64,000 nucleotides of DNA from Ovis canadensis (lineage: Eukaryota > Chordata > Mammalia > Artiodactyla > Bovidae): contig NC_091255.1 of NCBI RefSeq assembly GCF_042477335.2, positions 40,464,501 to 40,528,500 of the forward strand, read 5' to 3'. Positions 22,840-34,235 of this stretch are shown here, in pieces. The notes under the pieces were generated by a model that did no database searches, was not told where the DNA came from, and saw nothing but the letters and a program-made list of their open reading frames with translations. Position numbers and translations under genes: made by a program. Each line of letters begins with the position of its first letter. Within the stretch, counting starts at the first letter, position 1.

Positions 22840-23045
22840 GACTTACCTCGTGGCTCAGTGGTAAAGAATCTGTCTGACAATGCAGGAGACATGGGTTCAA
22901 TACTTGGGTGGGGAAGATCTCCTAAAATAAGGAGGAAATGGTAACCCATTCCAGTATTCTTGCCCGGGAAATCCCATGGACAGAGGAGCCTGGTGGGCCA
23001 TGGTTCAGAGGGTCAAAAAGAGTTGGACATGACTGAGAGACTGAA
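22840..23045 (+). mobile_element. Bov-tA SINE
   Basis: From ggacttacctcgtggctcag to gactgagagactgaacaac. The next SINE is inserted at its 3' end in the opposite orientation. Confidence 0.93.
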
Positions 23046-23056
23046 CAACTTGTGTG

Positions 23057-23372
23057 AAGTGAAGTGAAAGTTGCTCAGTTGTGTGTGACTCTTTGCAACT
23101 CCATGGACTGTATAGTCCATGGAATTCTCCAGGCCAGAACACTGGAGTGGGTAGCCTTTCCCTTCTCCAGGGGATCTTCCCAACCTAGGGATTGAACCCA
23201 GGTCTCCTGCATTGCAGGCGGACTCTTTACCAGCTGAGCCACAAGGGAAGCCCAAGAATACTGGAGTGGGTACCCTATCCCTTCTCCAGCAGATCTTTCC
23301 AACCCAGGAATTGAACCAGGGTTTCCTGCATTGCAGGCGGATTCTTTACCGACTGAGTTTTGAGGGAAGTCC
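23057..23372 (-). mobile_element. Bov-A2-type dimeric SINE with 11-bp TSD
   Basis: Two BovA units (each has agatctt/gatcttcccaac and a gaaccagg/gaacccagg string). Flanked by caacttgtgtg at 23046-23056 and 23373-23383. Confidence 0.95.
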
Positions 23373-23383
23373 CAACTTGTGTG

Positions 23384-24184
23384 GCTGAGCCTCTCACTTG
23401 TGGGGTCTTTTGCTAGTACAGTGTAAGTATTGCCAAAACTAGAGTGAGTTATGGGACACCCAGCTGGTGTCAGAGAATTACTTGCTGTGTGAAAAACCCA
23501 CACAGCTGGTGTCAGAAGCATTGTGAGTGTGTGAGTCAAGGAGAAACACAGGCGTGTGTTTTTTCCCCAAGAAGCCCGTTATATGTTACATGTGTGTTTT
23601 TCCCTAACTCTGTCCTCTGAGAGAAGCTTGAAGCATTGACACTTCAAAAGCAAAATGCATGGACTGCTCAGGTCTTGATTTCTAAAAATCATTACGTGTT
23701 CACTAACAGAAGCCAGAAATCCTTAGAGAATTGGTTGGGGTGGGCAGCCTAGAAGGTGGGCCTGAGAAATTCTGCTGTGATGAAGGGAAAGATGGATTCT
23801 AGTTGATGGACTGGCGTGGGACGGTTACAGAAAGTGCTTGTCTTTAATTGGGGTGCCGCCAGCCACATGCAGGATGACTGGAACCTGGAAAAAAATAATG
23901 ACAGCACTTAAAAAAGTAAAAATCCATGATTCCACACTGATGACAATAGAGAGGAAAGGAACAATTACTTTTGGTTTAGATGATGCAAATATGATGAAAA
24001 ACTTTAAGGAAAATAATTTTCCAAATATCAGGGTACTGGTTGTCTATAGGGAAGGGGGAAGGAGTTGATTACTGATTAACACAGTTCACTTTATTTACGT
24101 GTTTTGTGGATATTTCTGCATGCATCTTATTTTTTAAAAATAAACACACAAAAAACCAGTGACTTAAATCTGTTGCAATATATG
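23384..24184. other. Unique sequence
   Basis: No gene recognised. A plus-strand ORF at 23838-24068 is Lys/Met-rich without features. Confidence 0.5.
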
Positions 24185-24189
24185 TGTGT

Positions 24190-24395
24190 GTGTTAGTCAT
24201 TCAATCATGTCCGACTCTTTGAGATCCCATGGACTGTAGCCTGCCAAGCTCCTCTGTGAGTGGGATTTTCCAGGCAAGAATCCTGGAGTGGTTTGCCATT
24301 TTCTTCTCTAGGGATCTTCCCGACCCAGGGGTTGATCCTGTGTCTCCTGCATTGTCAGGTGGATTCTTTACTATCTGAGTCACCAGGAAAGCCTG
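24190..24395 (-). mobile_element. Bov-tA SINE
   Basis: From gtgttagtcattcaatcatg to gagtcaccaggaaagcc, preceded by a short (tg) run. Confidence 0.93.
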
Positions 24396-24525
24396 TCACA
24401 AAATATGACCCATTGAATAAAGGCCAGAAAGATGAAAGATCAAAATTAATTACATATGGAATTATAGATGATCTTTATATTCTCTTCCTTTTTCTAAATT
24501 TTTTTTGACATGGCCCATTTCTAAA

Positions 24526-24696
24526 GCCTTTATTGAATTTGTTACAATGTTGCTTCTGTTTCGTGGGAGTTTGGGGGTTGTTTTGCTTTTTTGGTCACAA
24601 GGCAGGTGGGATCTTGGCACCCCAATTGAGGATGGAAACTGCATCCCCTGCTTTGGAAGGCAAAGTCTTACCCACTGGACTGCCAGAGAAGTCCCA
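24526..24696 (-). mobile_element. CHR-type SINE
   Basis: From tttattgaatttgttacaat to gactgccagagaagtccc. Confidence 0.88.
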
Positions 24697-24879
24697 AATT
24701 CTTTTCCTTTTACCTTTCTTTTTTTCCTAATTTTCTGCAATAAATATACAGGACTCTAATAACACGAAGGGCACAAAGCCAGAAGATTCTGCACGTACCA
24801 TGCATAAGGCCAGCAGAGTCTGCACAGAGCAGCATGGCGAAAATCCATCAGTTTCATGATGGAACTGTTTGCCCCTCTA

Positions 24880-25435
24880 TTTTTTCTTGCATAGAATCTT
24901 TCCACTGTTTCCTTCTTTATTCGTCAAGAGATGTTGTAGAAGCAGAAATTTAGTTACAGATGGAGCACAACTCTTTGATGCACTTGGAATGCTTTTTTCA
25001 GGTCAGTTTCATCTCTAAAACAATGGAAGAGAAGAAGATATGAAAATGTATGAGGTTGGATGGCAAAATAATGAGATTTGAATCTTTTTTTTTCAATATC
25101 CAAATGTATCTGGAACTCCTCTTGAGTTCTTCAGAGTTAAAGTCACATTTCTTAAGGAGCCTCACTTACATAAATCTTTCAGCTTGGAGGGTGGATTTCA
25201 TTTCTGGAAACAACCAAAAATCACCCAGAGCCAACTCTGATGAATAAGGTGGTTGATCAAGCAGGAAACTACTTCTTTTTTTGTTGTTGTTAAAAATGAG
25301 GTGCAATTGTGGAGTGATGAGATAGAAAATATAAACTAGCTCAGAAGTAATTCCAAAGTGGAATTCCTTAAGTGTTTTGAGGCAATTTTGTGAGAGGTAA
25401 AAAGGTAGAGCCTTCTCAAGCAAGTATTATGAAAG
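24880..25435 (-). mobile_element. Mariner-like transposase relic
   Basis: The minus strand at about 25166-25250 encodes PPYSSELALGDFWLFP, a clear match to the mariner signature with the third catalytic Asp. Upstream, in another frame, HHSTIAPH resembles the second-Asp block HDNAPSH, with the Asp replaced. Frameshifts and stops break the rest, and no inverted ends were found. The limits are approximate. Confidence 0.65.
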
Positions 25436-25444
25436 AATAGTCAT

Positions 25445-25970
25445 TTGTCATCATCATCTTTTGTCCATTATTCTCACCAAATGAGGATGTAACAATCTCA
25501 GCCCCCAGATTCCCTAACCCCATCACCAAACTCCCCCAGCAGGACCCCTCACTTGCCGTAACAGTGTGCCCTCTCCCATTCTAGAAAGTGGTTTGAAATT
25601 TAGTTCTTGCCTCACAGAGCCGAGTGCAATCATCCATAATTTTCCACACTTTGTTAAATTTAAAATTTGAGGGTGGGCATCCTAATGTCTCTGGACAGAA
25701 TCTCTGGCTGATCATTCCACCGTCCATCCTCTGAAACTCTGTCTTGGCAAGTAAGGAACAATTGTCTCTGGTTCGCTAAAACACAGGGAAGGCCTTGTCA
25801 CAGTCTCTGGGTTGGGTTCCTCTCTGCCTTAGGATGACTGTTTGCTCCTGGAGTCATTTGCCACCTCCAGTCTTCTCTTTGTGCAGCTGGAGACTGGAAA
25901 CCAGAGGAACCAGCACAGCTGACGTCCGAATGTGCCTTTTCCAGTTTTAGATGCTGAGTAGTTTCTTCTG
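25445..25970. other. Unique sequence
   Basis: No gene or repeat recognised. Confidence 0.55.
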
Positions 25971-26163
25971 TGGACTTTCCAGGTGGGGCTGGTGGTAAAG
26001 AACCCGCCTGTCAATGCAGGAGACATGAGACCCAGGTTCAGCCCCTGGGTCAGCAAGATCCAGTATTCTTGCCTGGAGAATCCCATGGACAGAGAAGCCT
26101 GGCCAGCTACAGTCCACAGGGTTGCCAAGAGCTGGACGTAACTGAAGCAACTGAGTGCACACA
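25971..26163 (+). mobile_element. Bov-tA SINE with small internal loss
   Basis: Starts tggactttccaggtgg. The bases between the gatcc block and the cagtattcttgcc block are shortened. Confidence 0.9.
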
Positions 26164-26279
26164 GGTTCTTCTCTATCACAAACCCAGGCCACTCCCATCT
26201 CAGGGCAACCTTTCCAATGGGACACTCTGAGTCTGCAGGGGGGACCAATAGCCCTGGTCCCACAATCTTCTGGAATCTC

Positions 26280-26690
26280 TCTTTTCTTGACTTTTATTGG
26301 AGTATAGTTGATTTACTATGCTGTGTTAGTTTCTGTTGTACAGCAGTGAATCAGTGACCCATACACGTGTATCCACTCTATTTTAGATTCTTTTCCTGTA
26401 TAGGCCATTACAGAGTATTGAGTAGAGTTTGCTGTGCTATACAGTAGGTCCTTATTAGTCATCTATTTTATGTACAATAGAGTATATGTGTCCAACCCAA
26501 TCTGCCTATTTATCCCTCCCCCAATTATCCCCTTGTAGCCATAAGTTTGTTTTCTACATCTGTGATCCTACTTCTGTTTTGTAAATAAGTTTATTTCTAC
26601 CTTTTTTTTTTTTCAGATTCCACATATAAGCACTATCATATGATATCTGTCTTTCTGTGTCTGGACTCTCCTGATAAGAAAGTAACCCAG
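26280..26690 (-). mobile_element. Artiodactyl L1 3' UTR fragment
   Basis: Includes tattggagtatagttgattt, ccattacagagtattgagta and ccacatataagcactatca. Same family as the copy at 5881. Confidence 0.87.
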
Positions 26691-27745
26691 TGTCTGGGAG
26701 TGTGGCTGACCTGAAAAGAGTAACATCAAGCCAAGTCCCAAGGCTCTGTCTCCCCCATTCAGAGCTGAATATCATGCCGATGGCAGGCTGGCACAAAATA
26801 GACAAATCCCAGCCTAAAAATTCCAGTGAACTTTTAAATAACTACATTTCAAAAAAATAAAAGGAATGGGTAGGGAGTTAAGGCTGTGAGAGCCACATTG
26901 GCTGCACATTTCAGACTCAGTGTGCGCTGTTGGTGGAACTTGGTTCTAGTTTCAGCAAACAGTATTCATTTCAAAGGCCCCCTTATTTGTCAAACTAAGT
27001 TTATAAACACAGCTATTTGCTCATAAATGTGACCTTTCAATTGCATTGCTCTAAACACAGACTTCGCTTTGTGCAGGCTGAGAGGCGGAGGACGGCAGGG
27101 GGCTGCCTAGAGAAAAGCCTCGAAGGGGCCATACGCAGACCATCCCTAGCCACTCAGACCTTAAACAAACCACCCCCGCCCCGCGGCCCATTTCTGCCCG
27201 CGACTTCACCAGCCTTTCCATCTAGTCAAAAGATTTCTTTTACTCTATTGAGTGCGCTCTGTGTGCAAGGTGCTAGGTGAACAGAGCCAAGACGTAGAAC
27301 TTGAGAGAACATTCATTGTCTCTCAGGATGGCATGCAGGGCCATAAGACACCCACACAAGCAGTATTTACTGTGGCAGCTTTTGAGAAGTGCAGTGTGAA
27401 ATGGGTCTGGATAAGGTCACACTTTGAGATCCATCTTCCCCGTGATGAGTTGGACAGGAAGCTTTTGAAGATGTTGACATCTGAGTTGGTGCTGGAAGAT
27501 GGTTATTATGTGCAGAAGCAGAGAAAACCTGAAGATTGTTCTAAGCAGAGCAAGCAACATTGAGTGCAGCCAAGGAGCAAATTAATAAAGTGAGTTATTA
27601 TGTATTAAGCACCTCATGTGTATAAGGTATTCTGCTCCCTCTCATGGGGACACATACACACACACACAAAGGACAACAAGTTCCATCAGAGTGCATTGTT
27701 CAGTTATTAGGAAAGGGAAGGTTTATAATCTTAAACAGTTCATGT
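26691..27745. other. Unique sequence with old repeat traces
   Basis: Traces of an ancient repeat near 27243 and 27600. The 103-codon ORF at 27252-27563 has no known domain. A short CA run is at 27655-27668. Confidence 0.45.
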
Positions 27746-27757
27746 GTCAGGACTGCA

Positions 27758-27960
27758 GGCTTCCCAGGAGCTCAATGGTAAAGAATTCACCTGCCAACGC
27801 AGGAAATGAGGTTTTGATCCCTGGGTGGGGAAGATCCCCTGGAGAGGCAAATGGCAACCTGCTCCAGTATTCTTGCCTAGGAAACCCCATGAACAGTGGA
27901 GCCTGGAGGGCTATAGTCCTTGGAGCCACAAAGAGTAGGACACGACTGAGCACACACCAC
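27758..27960 (+). mobile_element. Bov-tA SINE with 12-bp TSD
   Basis: Flanked by gtcaggactgca (27746-27757) and gtcagaactgca (27961-27972), one mismatch. Confidence 0.95.
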
Positions 27961-28084
27961 GTCAGAACTGCATAAAGCAGGAAGTGGTAAGATAATAGAT
28001 TACAGCACAATTGACACCATCTAAAAGGCTGTCAGCTCATTCGAAGACATTATCTGTAGTCTCTGACCCATAATGCAGGGGTGG

Positions 28085-28225
28085 GAAGAGAAATAAGGCT
28101 GGAAAGGTGGTTGGAAGTAAATTGACGAGGTATCTTGAATGCCCAAATTAGAGATTTACAGTTTGGTTTGAAGACACTGGGAGTCATGAAGAATTGAAAG
28201 GTGACTGCAACTGTAAACAATGTTT
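28085..28225. mobile_element. Fragment of unassigned ancient mammalian repeat
   Basis: The order tatcttgaatgcccaaatta, gacactgggagtcatgaa belongs to the same repeat type seen at 19741-20110. Diverged. Confidence 0.4.
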
Positions 28226-28357
28226 GGAAAGGGAACATAGCAACAAACTAGGCAAGGAGATAAACCAAAATGAGGGAATATTGAGGAAAGGAAAACCAAG
28301 CAAGTTTTGGGCAAAGGCCTTTGTTTAACACTTGTATACCAGGTAGTGCTCTCTTTG

Positions 28358-28572
28358 GGCTTCCCAGGTAGCACAAGTGGTAAAGAACTTGCCTCCCAAT
28401 GCAGGAGATGTCAGAGACGCAGGCTTGATCCCTGGGTCAGGATTCCCTGGAAGAGGGCGTGGCAATCCACTCCAGTATTTTTGCCTGGAGAATCCCATGG
28501 ACAGAGGAGCCTGGCAGGCTGCACTCCATAAGGTCACAAAGAGTCGGACATGACTGAAGTGACTTAGCATGC
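28358..28572 (+). mobile_element. Bov-tA SINE
   Basis: From ggcttcccaggtagcacaag to gaagtgacttagcatgcaag. Confidence 0.94.
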
Positions 28573-28629
28573 AAGCTTCTTACTCCTCTTCCAAGACCCA
28601 CTTCATCAACCAAATTAACAGATATTTTT

Positions 28630-29335
28630 AACATATGGAAGATATGATTTCACCCTGACTTCTGGCTTCTGCTGGTGAGAAGTTAGGCTACTTTCTAGAT
28701 GATCTCTCCTCTCTTCAGCTTCATTTAAGATCTTGCCTTTGACGTCCAGTGTTTCAGTTTCACCATGGTACGTCCTGGCAGGCTATCCTCTTACACATCC
28801 CTGTTAGAACTTTGACTTCCTGAATCTCAGCATCGGTGTCTCTCATCCATTCTGGCCATTTTCTTATCCACCATCTGTTCCTTCAAACATTGGCTTTGCC
28901 CTCTCCCCCTTCACTGTCTCCTCCTTTTGCGTTTCTGATTAAACTCTGTCCATCTCTTTTAAGCCTTTAACACTTATTTGTATCTATTTTCTAGCTCGTT
29001 AATTCTCTCTTCTCCTGGGTCTTATCTGTTGTTAAGTTCAGAAAATGAGTCTTAAAATTTCATTTACGTTATTTTTTATTTCCGGAGGAAGTTTTATGTG
29101 ACTCTTCCAAGTCTACTTCATCATTTTTATGGTTCCTTGTCCCCTGCTCATAAGTTTAATCTCTTCTTCATTTCTTTGGATATGACCCTTTTACAGCCTG
29201 TCTTTGACAATTCCAATATCTGAAATCTTTCTGTGTTTCATATTGATGTTCTTAGTTTCTGTGGCCCCTCCATCATGGTCCCTTGCTTCATTATTATTTT
29301 GGCATTTCTTGTACAAACTAGTATCTTTTGAAAGT
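28630..29335 (-). mobile_element. Old L1/HAL1-type fragment
   Basis: The long pyrimidine-rich order (ccattctggccattttct; ctagctcgttaattctctct; gtctttgacaattccaata) matches the complement of an old L1ME/HAL1 5' part. No ORF survives. Confidence 0.55.
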
Positions 29336-29451
29336 TTTTGTAAAGGAGTGTTTTGAGGCTTAAAGATGGGTTCCTTCAGAGAAACCCTCAAAGAGCATTC
29401 ATGTTTGTGTCTACCAAAGGCCAGCTGGCATGGCTAACCCAAGATCACTTT

Positions 29452-29630
29452 TTTTTTTTTAAGTTTTTTATTGAATTTGTTACATTGCTTCTGTTTTATG
29501 TTTTGGGGTTTTTTGTTTTTTTTTTTGGCCATGAGGCATGTGGGACCTTAGCCCCCAACCAGGGATCAAAACTTCACTTCCTGCAGTGGAAGGCGAAGTC
29601 TCAACCACTGGACCCCCAGGGAAGTCCCAG
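29452..29630 (-). mobile_element. CHR-type SINE with 14-bp TSD
   Basis: Flanked by perfect cccaagatcacttt at 29438-29451 and 29631-29644. Confidence 0.95.
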
Positions 29631-29644
29631 CCCAAGATCACTTT

Positions 29645-30347
29645 AAATCAAATTCAAGGCTTAAGAATTTCTCAGAGATTTTAGTTAGTCTAAAATTTGC
29701 CTGTAAAATCATATGAGGAATAGATGAACATAAACACAATTTCAAAGGGGGCCTTTTATTTTGTTTTTTCCTTTACTTGGCATACAGTTTCAACCAGGAA
29801 ATTTTCTTTGATGTCCATTGGGTGTCAAAAGAATTTCGAATTCAATTTCGCACGGGAAGCCTTTGGACCAAAGAGTAGTCCCAGCTTTAGTGATGGAGCC
29901 TGCTATTAAACACCACACCTTGGGCAGCTCCCAGGCCATGTCTTCTGTCCCTTAAAGCTTAAAAAACAAAAGCTTTAGATCACCAAGATCCAACAAATAT
30001 TCTTTAGTTCTCTGCTCATCCCTGCACATTTATACTTCCACTTAATTTTGGCCTCTAAAAAATCCTTATTTGTGTAACAGCTTAGCAATACAGGCTTTTC
30101 AAATTTTGATTGCATTTTCACCAGACTTTCGTTTTCAGAGGGACAGTGGGGCAGAGCTGCAAGTGTGCCACCCTGTTGAAAATAACTATCTGAAATATTT
30201 GCTTTCCTAATGGCCTCTCCTGATATTGAACTATGTGTAAATAAGGGACCATGACCTGTTTATGCATCACCATCTTTGTGTGAGGCGTTCAGTAAGGGTT
30301 TGCTGATTAAATTTAGGAGTGAATACAATTTTGATTAAAGCCCTCCT
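29645..30347. other. Unique sequence
   Basis: No gene recognised. A MIR/L2-like trace may lie at 30230-30320. Confidence 0.5.
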
Positions 30348-30360
30348 TCAAAGGGATACA

Positions 30361-30589
30361 GGCTTCCCAGGTGGCTCAGCGGTAAAGAATCTGCCTGCCA
30401 ATGCCAGAGACACGAGTTTGATCCCTGAATTAGGGAGATCCCCTGGAAAAGGAAATGGCAACCCGTTTTAGTATTCTTGCCTGGGAAATCCCACGGACAG
30501 AGGAGCCTGGCATGCTACAGTCCATGGGGTCTCAAAGAGTAGGACACAACTGAGCAACTAAATAATAACAACAACAAAATCAAAGGGAT
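30361..30589 (+). mobile_element. Bov-tA SINE with 13-bp TSD
   Basis: Ends in an (aac)-rich tail. Flanked by perfect tcaaagggataca at 30348-30360 and 30590-30602. Confidence 0.97.
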
Positions 30590-30602
30590 ACACTTTTATT
30601 TT

Positions 30603-31126
30603 CTTTGATAACTGAAAATTGAATGAGTCACATTCTCAAAGTTTTTTTCTTCAGCCAAAAATTACTTTTGCTGCAACTTACTCTACTTTCAGGAAGAGAA
30701 AAAAACAATTTAAGGGAAGGTGGCAGTACATTCAAGGCAAAATCTGGAGGAAAGAATTTAGCACTCTCAGAGAAGCTTCATGACTTATAAACCTCCAGGA
30801 AAAAAAAGAACTAGAATTTCATTCTACCTCAGCCATTAGATAGCACCTTACATTAAACTCTGACTATTTTTTTTTTAATAAAGGAGGCTTAGCAAGCTCT
30901 TGGTTAGTAAATCCACTTGTAATGGACATACTTTAAGCGGAAAAAACACCCCAGAGTTTTGTGATCAAATATTCTCTTATGTAGGAAGAATCCCCATATC
31001 TTCACTTGAACACAGATCCAGTCCAAGCAGACATTCCCTCAGATGAACACTGTGTTTCCAAACTTGGAAGAGACGTATTCTCTGCTTATTCAGCTGCAAG
31101 TGCCGCAAATAAACCAATCACATGGC
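30603..31126. other. Unique sequence
   Basis: No gene or repeat recognised. Confidence 0.5.
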
Positions 31127-31327
31127 ACGTGGTGGTGGTGGTGCTCAGTTGCGTCCGACTCTTTGCAACCAATGGGCTCCTCTGTCCATGGAGTTCTCCA
31201 GGCAAGAAGACTGGAGTGGGTGGCCATTTCCTCCTCCAGGGGATTTTTTCTACCCAGGGATTGAACCTGAGTATTCTGGGTCTCCTGCATTGGTAGGCAG
31301 GTTCTTTACTAACTGAGCCATCAAGGA

Positions 31328-31328
<1 letters not shown>
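31127..31328 (-). mobile_element. BovA-type SINE
   Basis: Preceded by a (gtg) run that is the complement of its tail, and ends ctgagccatcaaggaa. Confidence 0.92.

Positions 31329-31371
<43 letters not shown>
31329..31371 (+). repeat. (AC)n microsatellite, about 21 units
   Basis: Uninterrupted AC dinucleotides directly after the SINE head. Likely polymorphic. Confidence 0.97.
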
Positions 31372-31373
<2 letters not shown>

Positions 31374-31981
31374 GCACAGACCTGTTTTAGTTTCGCCATT
31401 TAACTCATTTGGCATTCTGGAATGAGTATCTAGGACCAGGAACAGTCACAGAAAGACTCAGAACCTGGGTAAGGAAAGGGAGGAGTAATGTGGGGGGAAA
31501 GAATTATACCAACTAAAGGAGGCAGGATTTTTGGCTCCGGGAAGTAGCAGCCTTGGATCCCATGCATAGCCTTCCACTAATAACATACAGAAATGCAGGA
31601 TAAAATATTACAGGTATTTAAATATCTATGACTTTCACAGTAGAAAATGGCACGATAGATCCCCAAAAACTTAAACATAAAAATTACCGTCTGATCCAGG
31701 AACTCCACTTCTAGAATATATCTGTGCCCAGAAGAATTGAAAACGAGGACTTGAACTGCTATTTGCACATCCGTGTGCATAGAAGTATTATCCACGATAG
31801 CCCAAAGGTAACAAAAGTCCAAGGGTCCATCTGTGGATGAACGGAAAGGCAAACCATGGTTTATACATACAATGGAATATTATTCAACCTTAGAAAGGAG
31901 ATTCTGACACCTGCTCCAGCATGGATGGAGCTTGAGGATTGTATGCTAAGTGAAATAACTGAGGCTCAAAAGGACTGTATA

Positions 31982-32168
31982 AGGACTTCCCTGGTGGTCC
32001 AGTGTTAGAGATTTCACCTTCCAATGCAAGGGTTGTGAGTTCGATCCTTGGCCAGGGAACGAAGATCCCACATGCCTTGGGGTCAAACCACCCCCTAAAC
32101 ATAAAACAGAAGCAATATTGTAACAAATTCAACAAATACTTTTTAAATGATCCAGGTTAAAAAAAAAA
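31982..32168 (+). mobile_element. CHR-type SINE
   Basis: From aggacttccctggtggtcc to an A-run. aaaaggact before and aaaagggact after are probable TSD copies. Confidence 0.88.
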
Positions 32169-32198
32169 AGGGACTATGTGATTCCCCTATGTGAGGTA

Positions 32199-32322
32199 TC
32201 TTGAAGAAGGAAATGGCACCCCACTCCAGTATTCTTGCCTGGAGAATCCCATGGACAGAGGAGCCTGGCGGGCTACAGTCCATGGGATCGCATGAGATAG
32301 CAGATGACTGAAGCAACTTAGC
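32199..32322 (+). mobile_element. Bov-tA SINE, 5' truncated, 10-bp TSD
   Basis: Only the 3' half is present (gaagaaggaaatggcacccc onward). Flanked by perfect atgtgaggta at 32189-32198 and 32323-32332. Confidence 0.94.
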
Positions 32323-32332
32323 ATGTGAGGTA

Positions 32333-32993
32333 CCTCAGTTCCGTTCAGTTCAGTTCAGTCGCTCAGTCGTGTCCCACTCTTTGCGACCCCATGAATCGCA
32401 GCACGCAAGGCCTCCCTGTCCATCACCATCTCCCGGAGTTCACTCAGACTCACGTCCATCGAGTCAGTGATGCCATCCAGCCATCTCATCCTCTGTTGTC
32501 CCCTTCTCCTCCTGCCCCCAATCCCTCCTAGCATCAAAGTCTTTTCCAATGAGTCAACTCTTCCCATGAGGTGGCCAAAGTACTGGAGCTTCATCTTTAG
32601 CATCATTCCTTCCAAAGAAATCCCAGGGTTGATCTCCTTCAGAATGGACTGGTTGGATCTCCTTGCAGTCCAAGGGACTCTCAAGAGTCTTCTCCAACAC
32701 CACAGTTCAAAAGCATCAATTCTTCGGCACTCAGCCTTCTTCACAGTCCAACTCTCACATCCATACATGACTACTGGGAAAACCGTAGCCTTGACTAGAC
32801 GAACCTTAGTCGGCAAAGTAATGTCTCTGCTTTTGAATATGCTATCTAGGTTGGTCATAACTTTTCTTCCAAGAAGTAAGCGTCTTTTAATTTCATGGCT
32901 GCAATTACCATCTGCAGTGATTTTGGAGCCCCCAAAAAATAAAGTCTGACACTATTTCCACTGTTTCTCCATCTATTTCCCATGGAGTGATGT
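32333..32993 (-). mobile_element. BovB 3' part with open ORF2 C-terminus
   Basis: Minus-strand ORF 32355-32858 reads 167 codons of the BovB C-terminal region ([20 protein letters not shown]). There is no reverse-transcriptase core. Little decay suggests a young copy. Confidence 0.95.
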
Positions 32994-33239
32994 AGAGTCA
33001 TCAAATTCACAGAGACAGGAAACAGGACGGTGGTTAATGTGTGGGGAGGGGCGTGACGGGGCAGTTAGTGTTAGGCAGCTGTGGGGTCCGAGTTTGGGAA
33101 GAGGAAAAAAGTTCTGGTGGTATAAAGTAGTAATGGTTGCACAGCAGCGTGAAAGTACTAAGTGCCAATGACCTGTACACTTGAAGTGGTTTAAGTCGTA
33201 AATTATATGTTATGGAAAATTATCATAATAATAAAAAAA

Positions 33240-33764
33240 ATCTATGACTGTGCTCAAGAACAAGAAGGGAAAGCATACAGGTCAGATGATGGGAGAGGGG
33301 TGCAGGCCCCAGAGGTAGGGGTATGACCCCACCCCTAGCCACGGTGGTGCGGGTGGGCGTGTAGGGACTTATCTTATCTAGCTAGTTAGGAATTCGACCC
33401 TTGATAGATTGCTAACTCACTGAAAACTGGGACTTCAACCCTGCCCAATGGTCCAGAGGCACAATATGGAAGTTGTCTCAGCCATGACTCTCACTGGAAA
33501 ATCAGGAAACTGAATCAATAAATAATTCTCCCATGAAAACCCCGCATCTCAGGCCAGTGTGTTTAGCGTTTGCTGTGCCCTGCATTCATGGTGTGGGAAA
33601 TCCCTGAGCTGAAAGGCGATGTGAAATTGCTCTTGGGCTGGGCTGGCTCTGGGGTGTTCACAAGAAGCAAACGGCACACTGCTCAGGTTGCCAGGAGTCC
33701 CAAAGGAAAATAAAGTCCCTCTTGTGATCCTAAATTACAAAATGCACAGGGAAATGATTCATTG
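33240..33764. other. Unique sequence
   Basis: No gene or repeat recognised. Confidence 0.5.
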
Positions 33765-34034
33765 TGAATGAAAGTCAACAGAGAAAGGAAACATGAAAAC
33801 TAGAGTCCAAACATGTAAGTGAAAAATAATCTGAAGGAGAACACAGCGTGACAGGAAGAAAGAAAGGTTTTAAACAGTACAGAAATAATAAAGTGGAAAG
33901 AGAATTGATGAACTGGAAGCCAAATCTAGGTGAATTGCCCAGAGCACAGATGGGACTATATTAGAAGACAGGAAATTTAAAAGACAAGTTAGAAGACATG
34001 GAACAGAGATTGAAAAAAGTCAACATCCGTTCAA

Positions 34035-34235
34035 TCCTGGAACGACACAGACTTGAACTGAGCAGTTGGCTTATATATGGATTTTTTCCCATAAATAGAT
34101 ACTACAGTTACTACACAGTCTAAAACTCCTTGAATCCTTGGATGCAGAACCAGGGATCTCGAGTAAAGTCAGACATGAATTTTCAACAGCTTGGAGGGTC
34201 AGCACTTACAACCCCCACTTGTGTAAGGGTCAACT
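34035..34235. mobile_element. Possible Tigger/MER-type DNA transposon fragment
   Basis: The text tccttggatgcagaaccagg and gtgtaagggtcaactgtat resembles mammalian Tigger-derived repeats. It interrupts the L1-like sequence. Family not certain. Confidence 0.35.

Larger units (their letters stand above)
31570..33238 (+). mobile_element. Old L1M 3' end split by three younger elements
   Basis: Blocks 31570-31981, about 32170-32198 and 32994-33238 are consecutive L1 text: ctgatccaggaactccactt, gattcccctatgtgaggta, tagagtcatcaaattcacag, and the end gacctgtacacttgaagtgg. A CHR SINE, a Bov-tA 3' half and a BovB piece lie between them. Confidence 0.85.

Noticed and set aside
27252..27563. Plus-strand ORF of 103 codons that reads somewhat like protein
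   Set aside because: No recognised family, and it starts in an ancient repeat trace. Not enough to call a gene.
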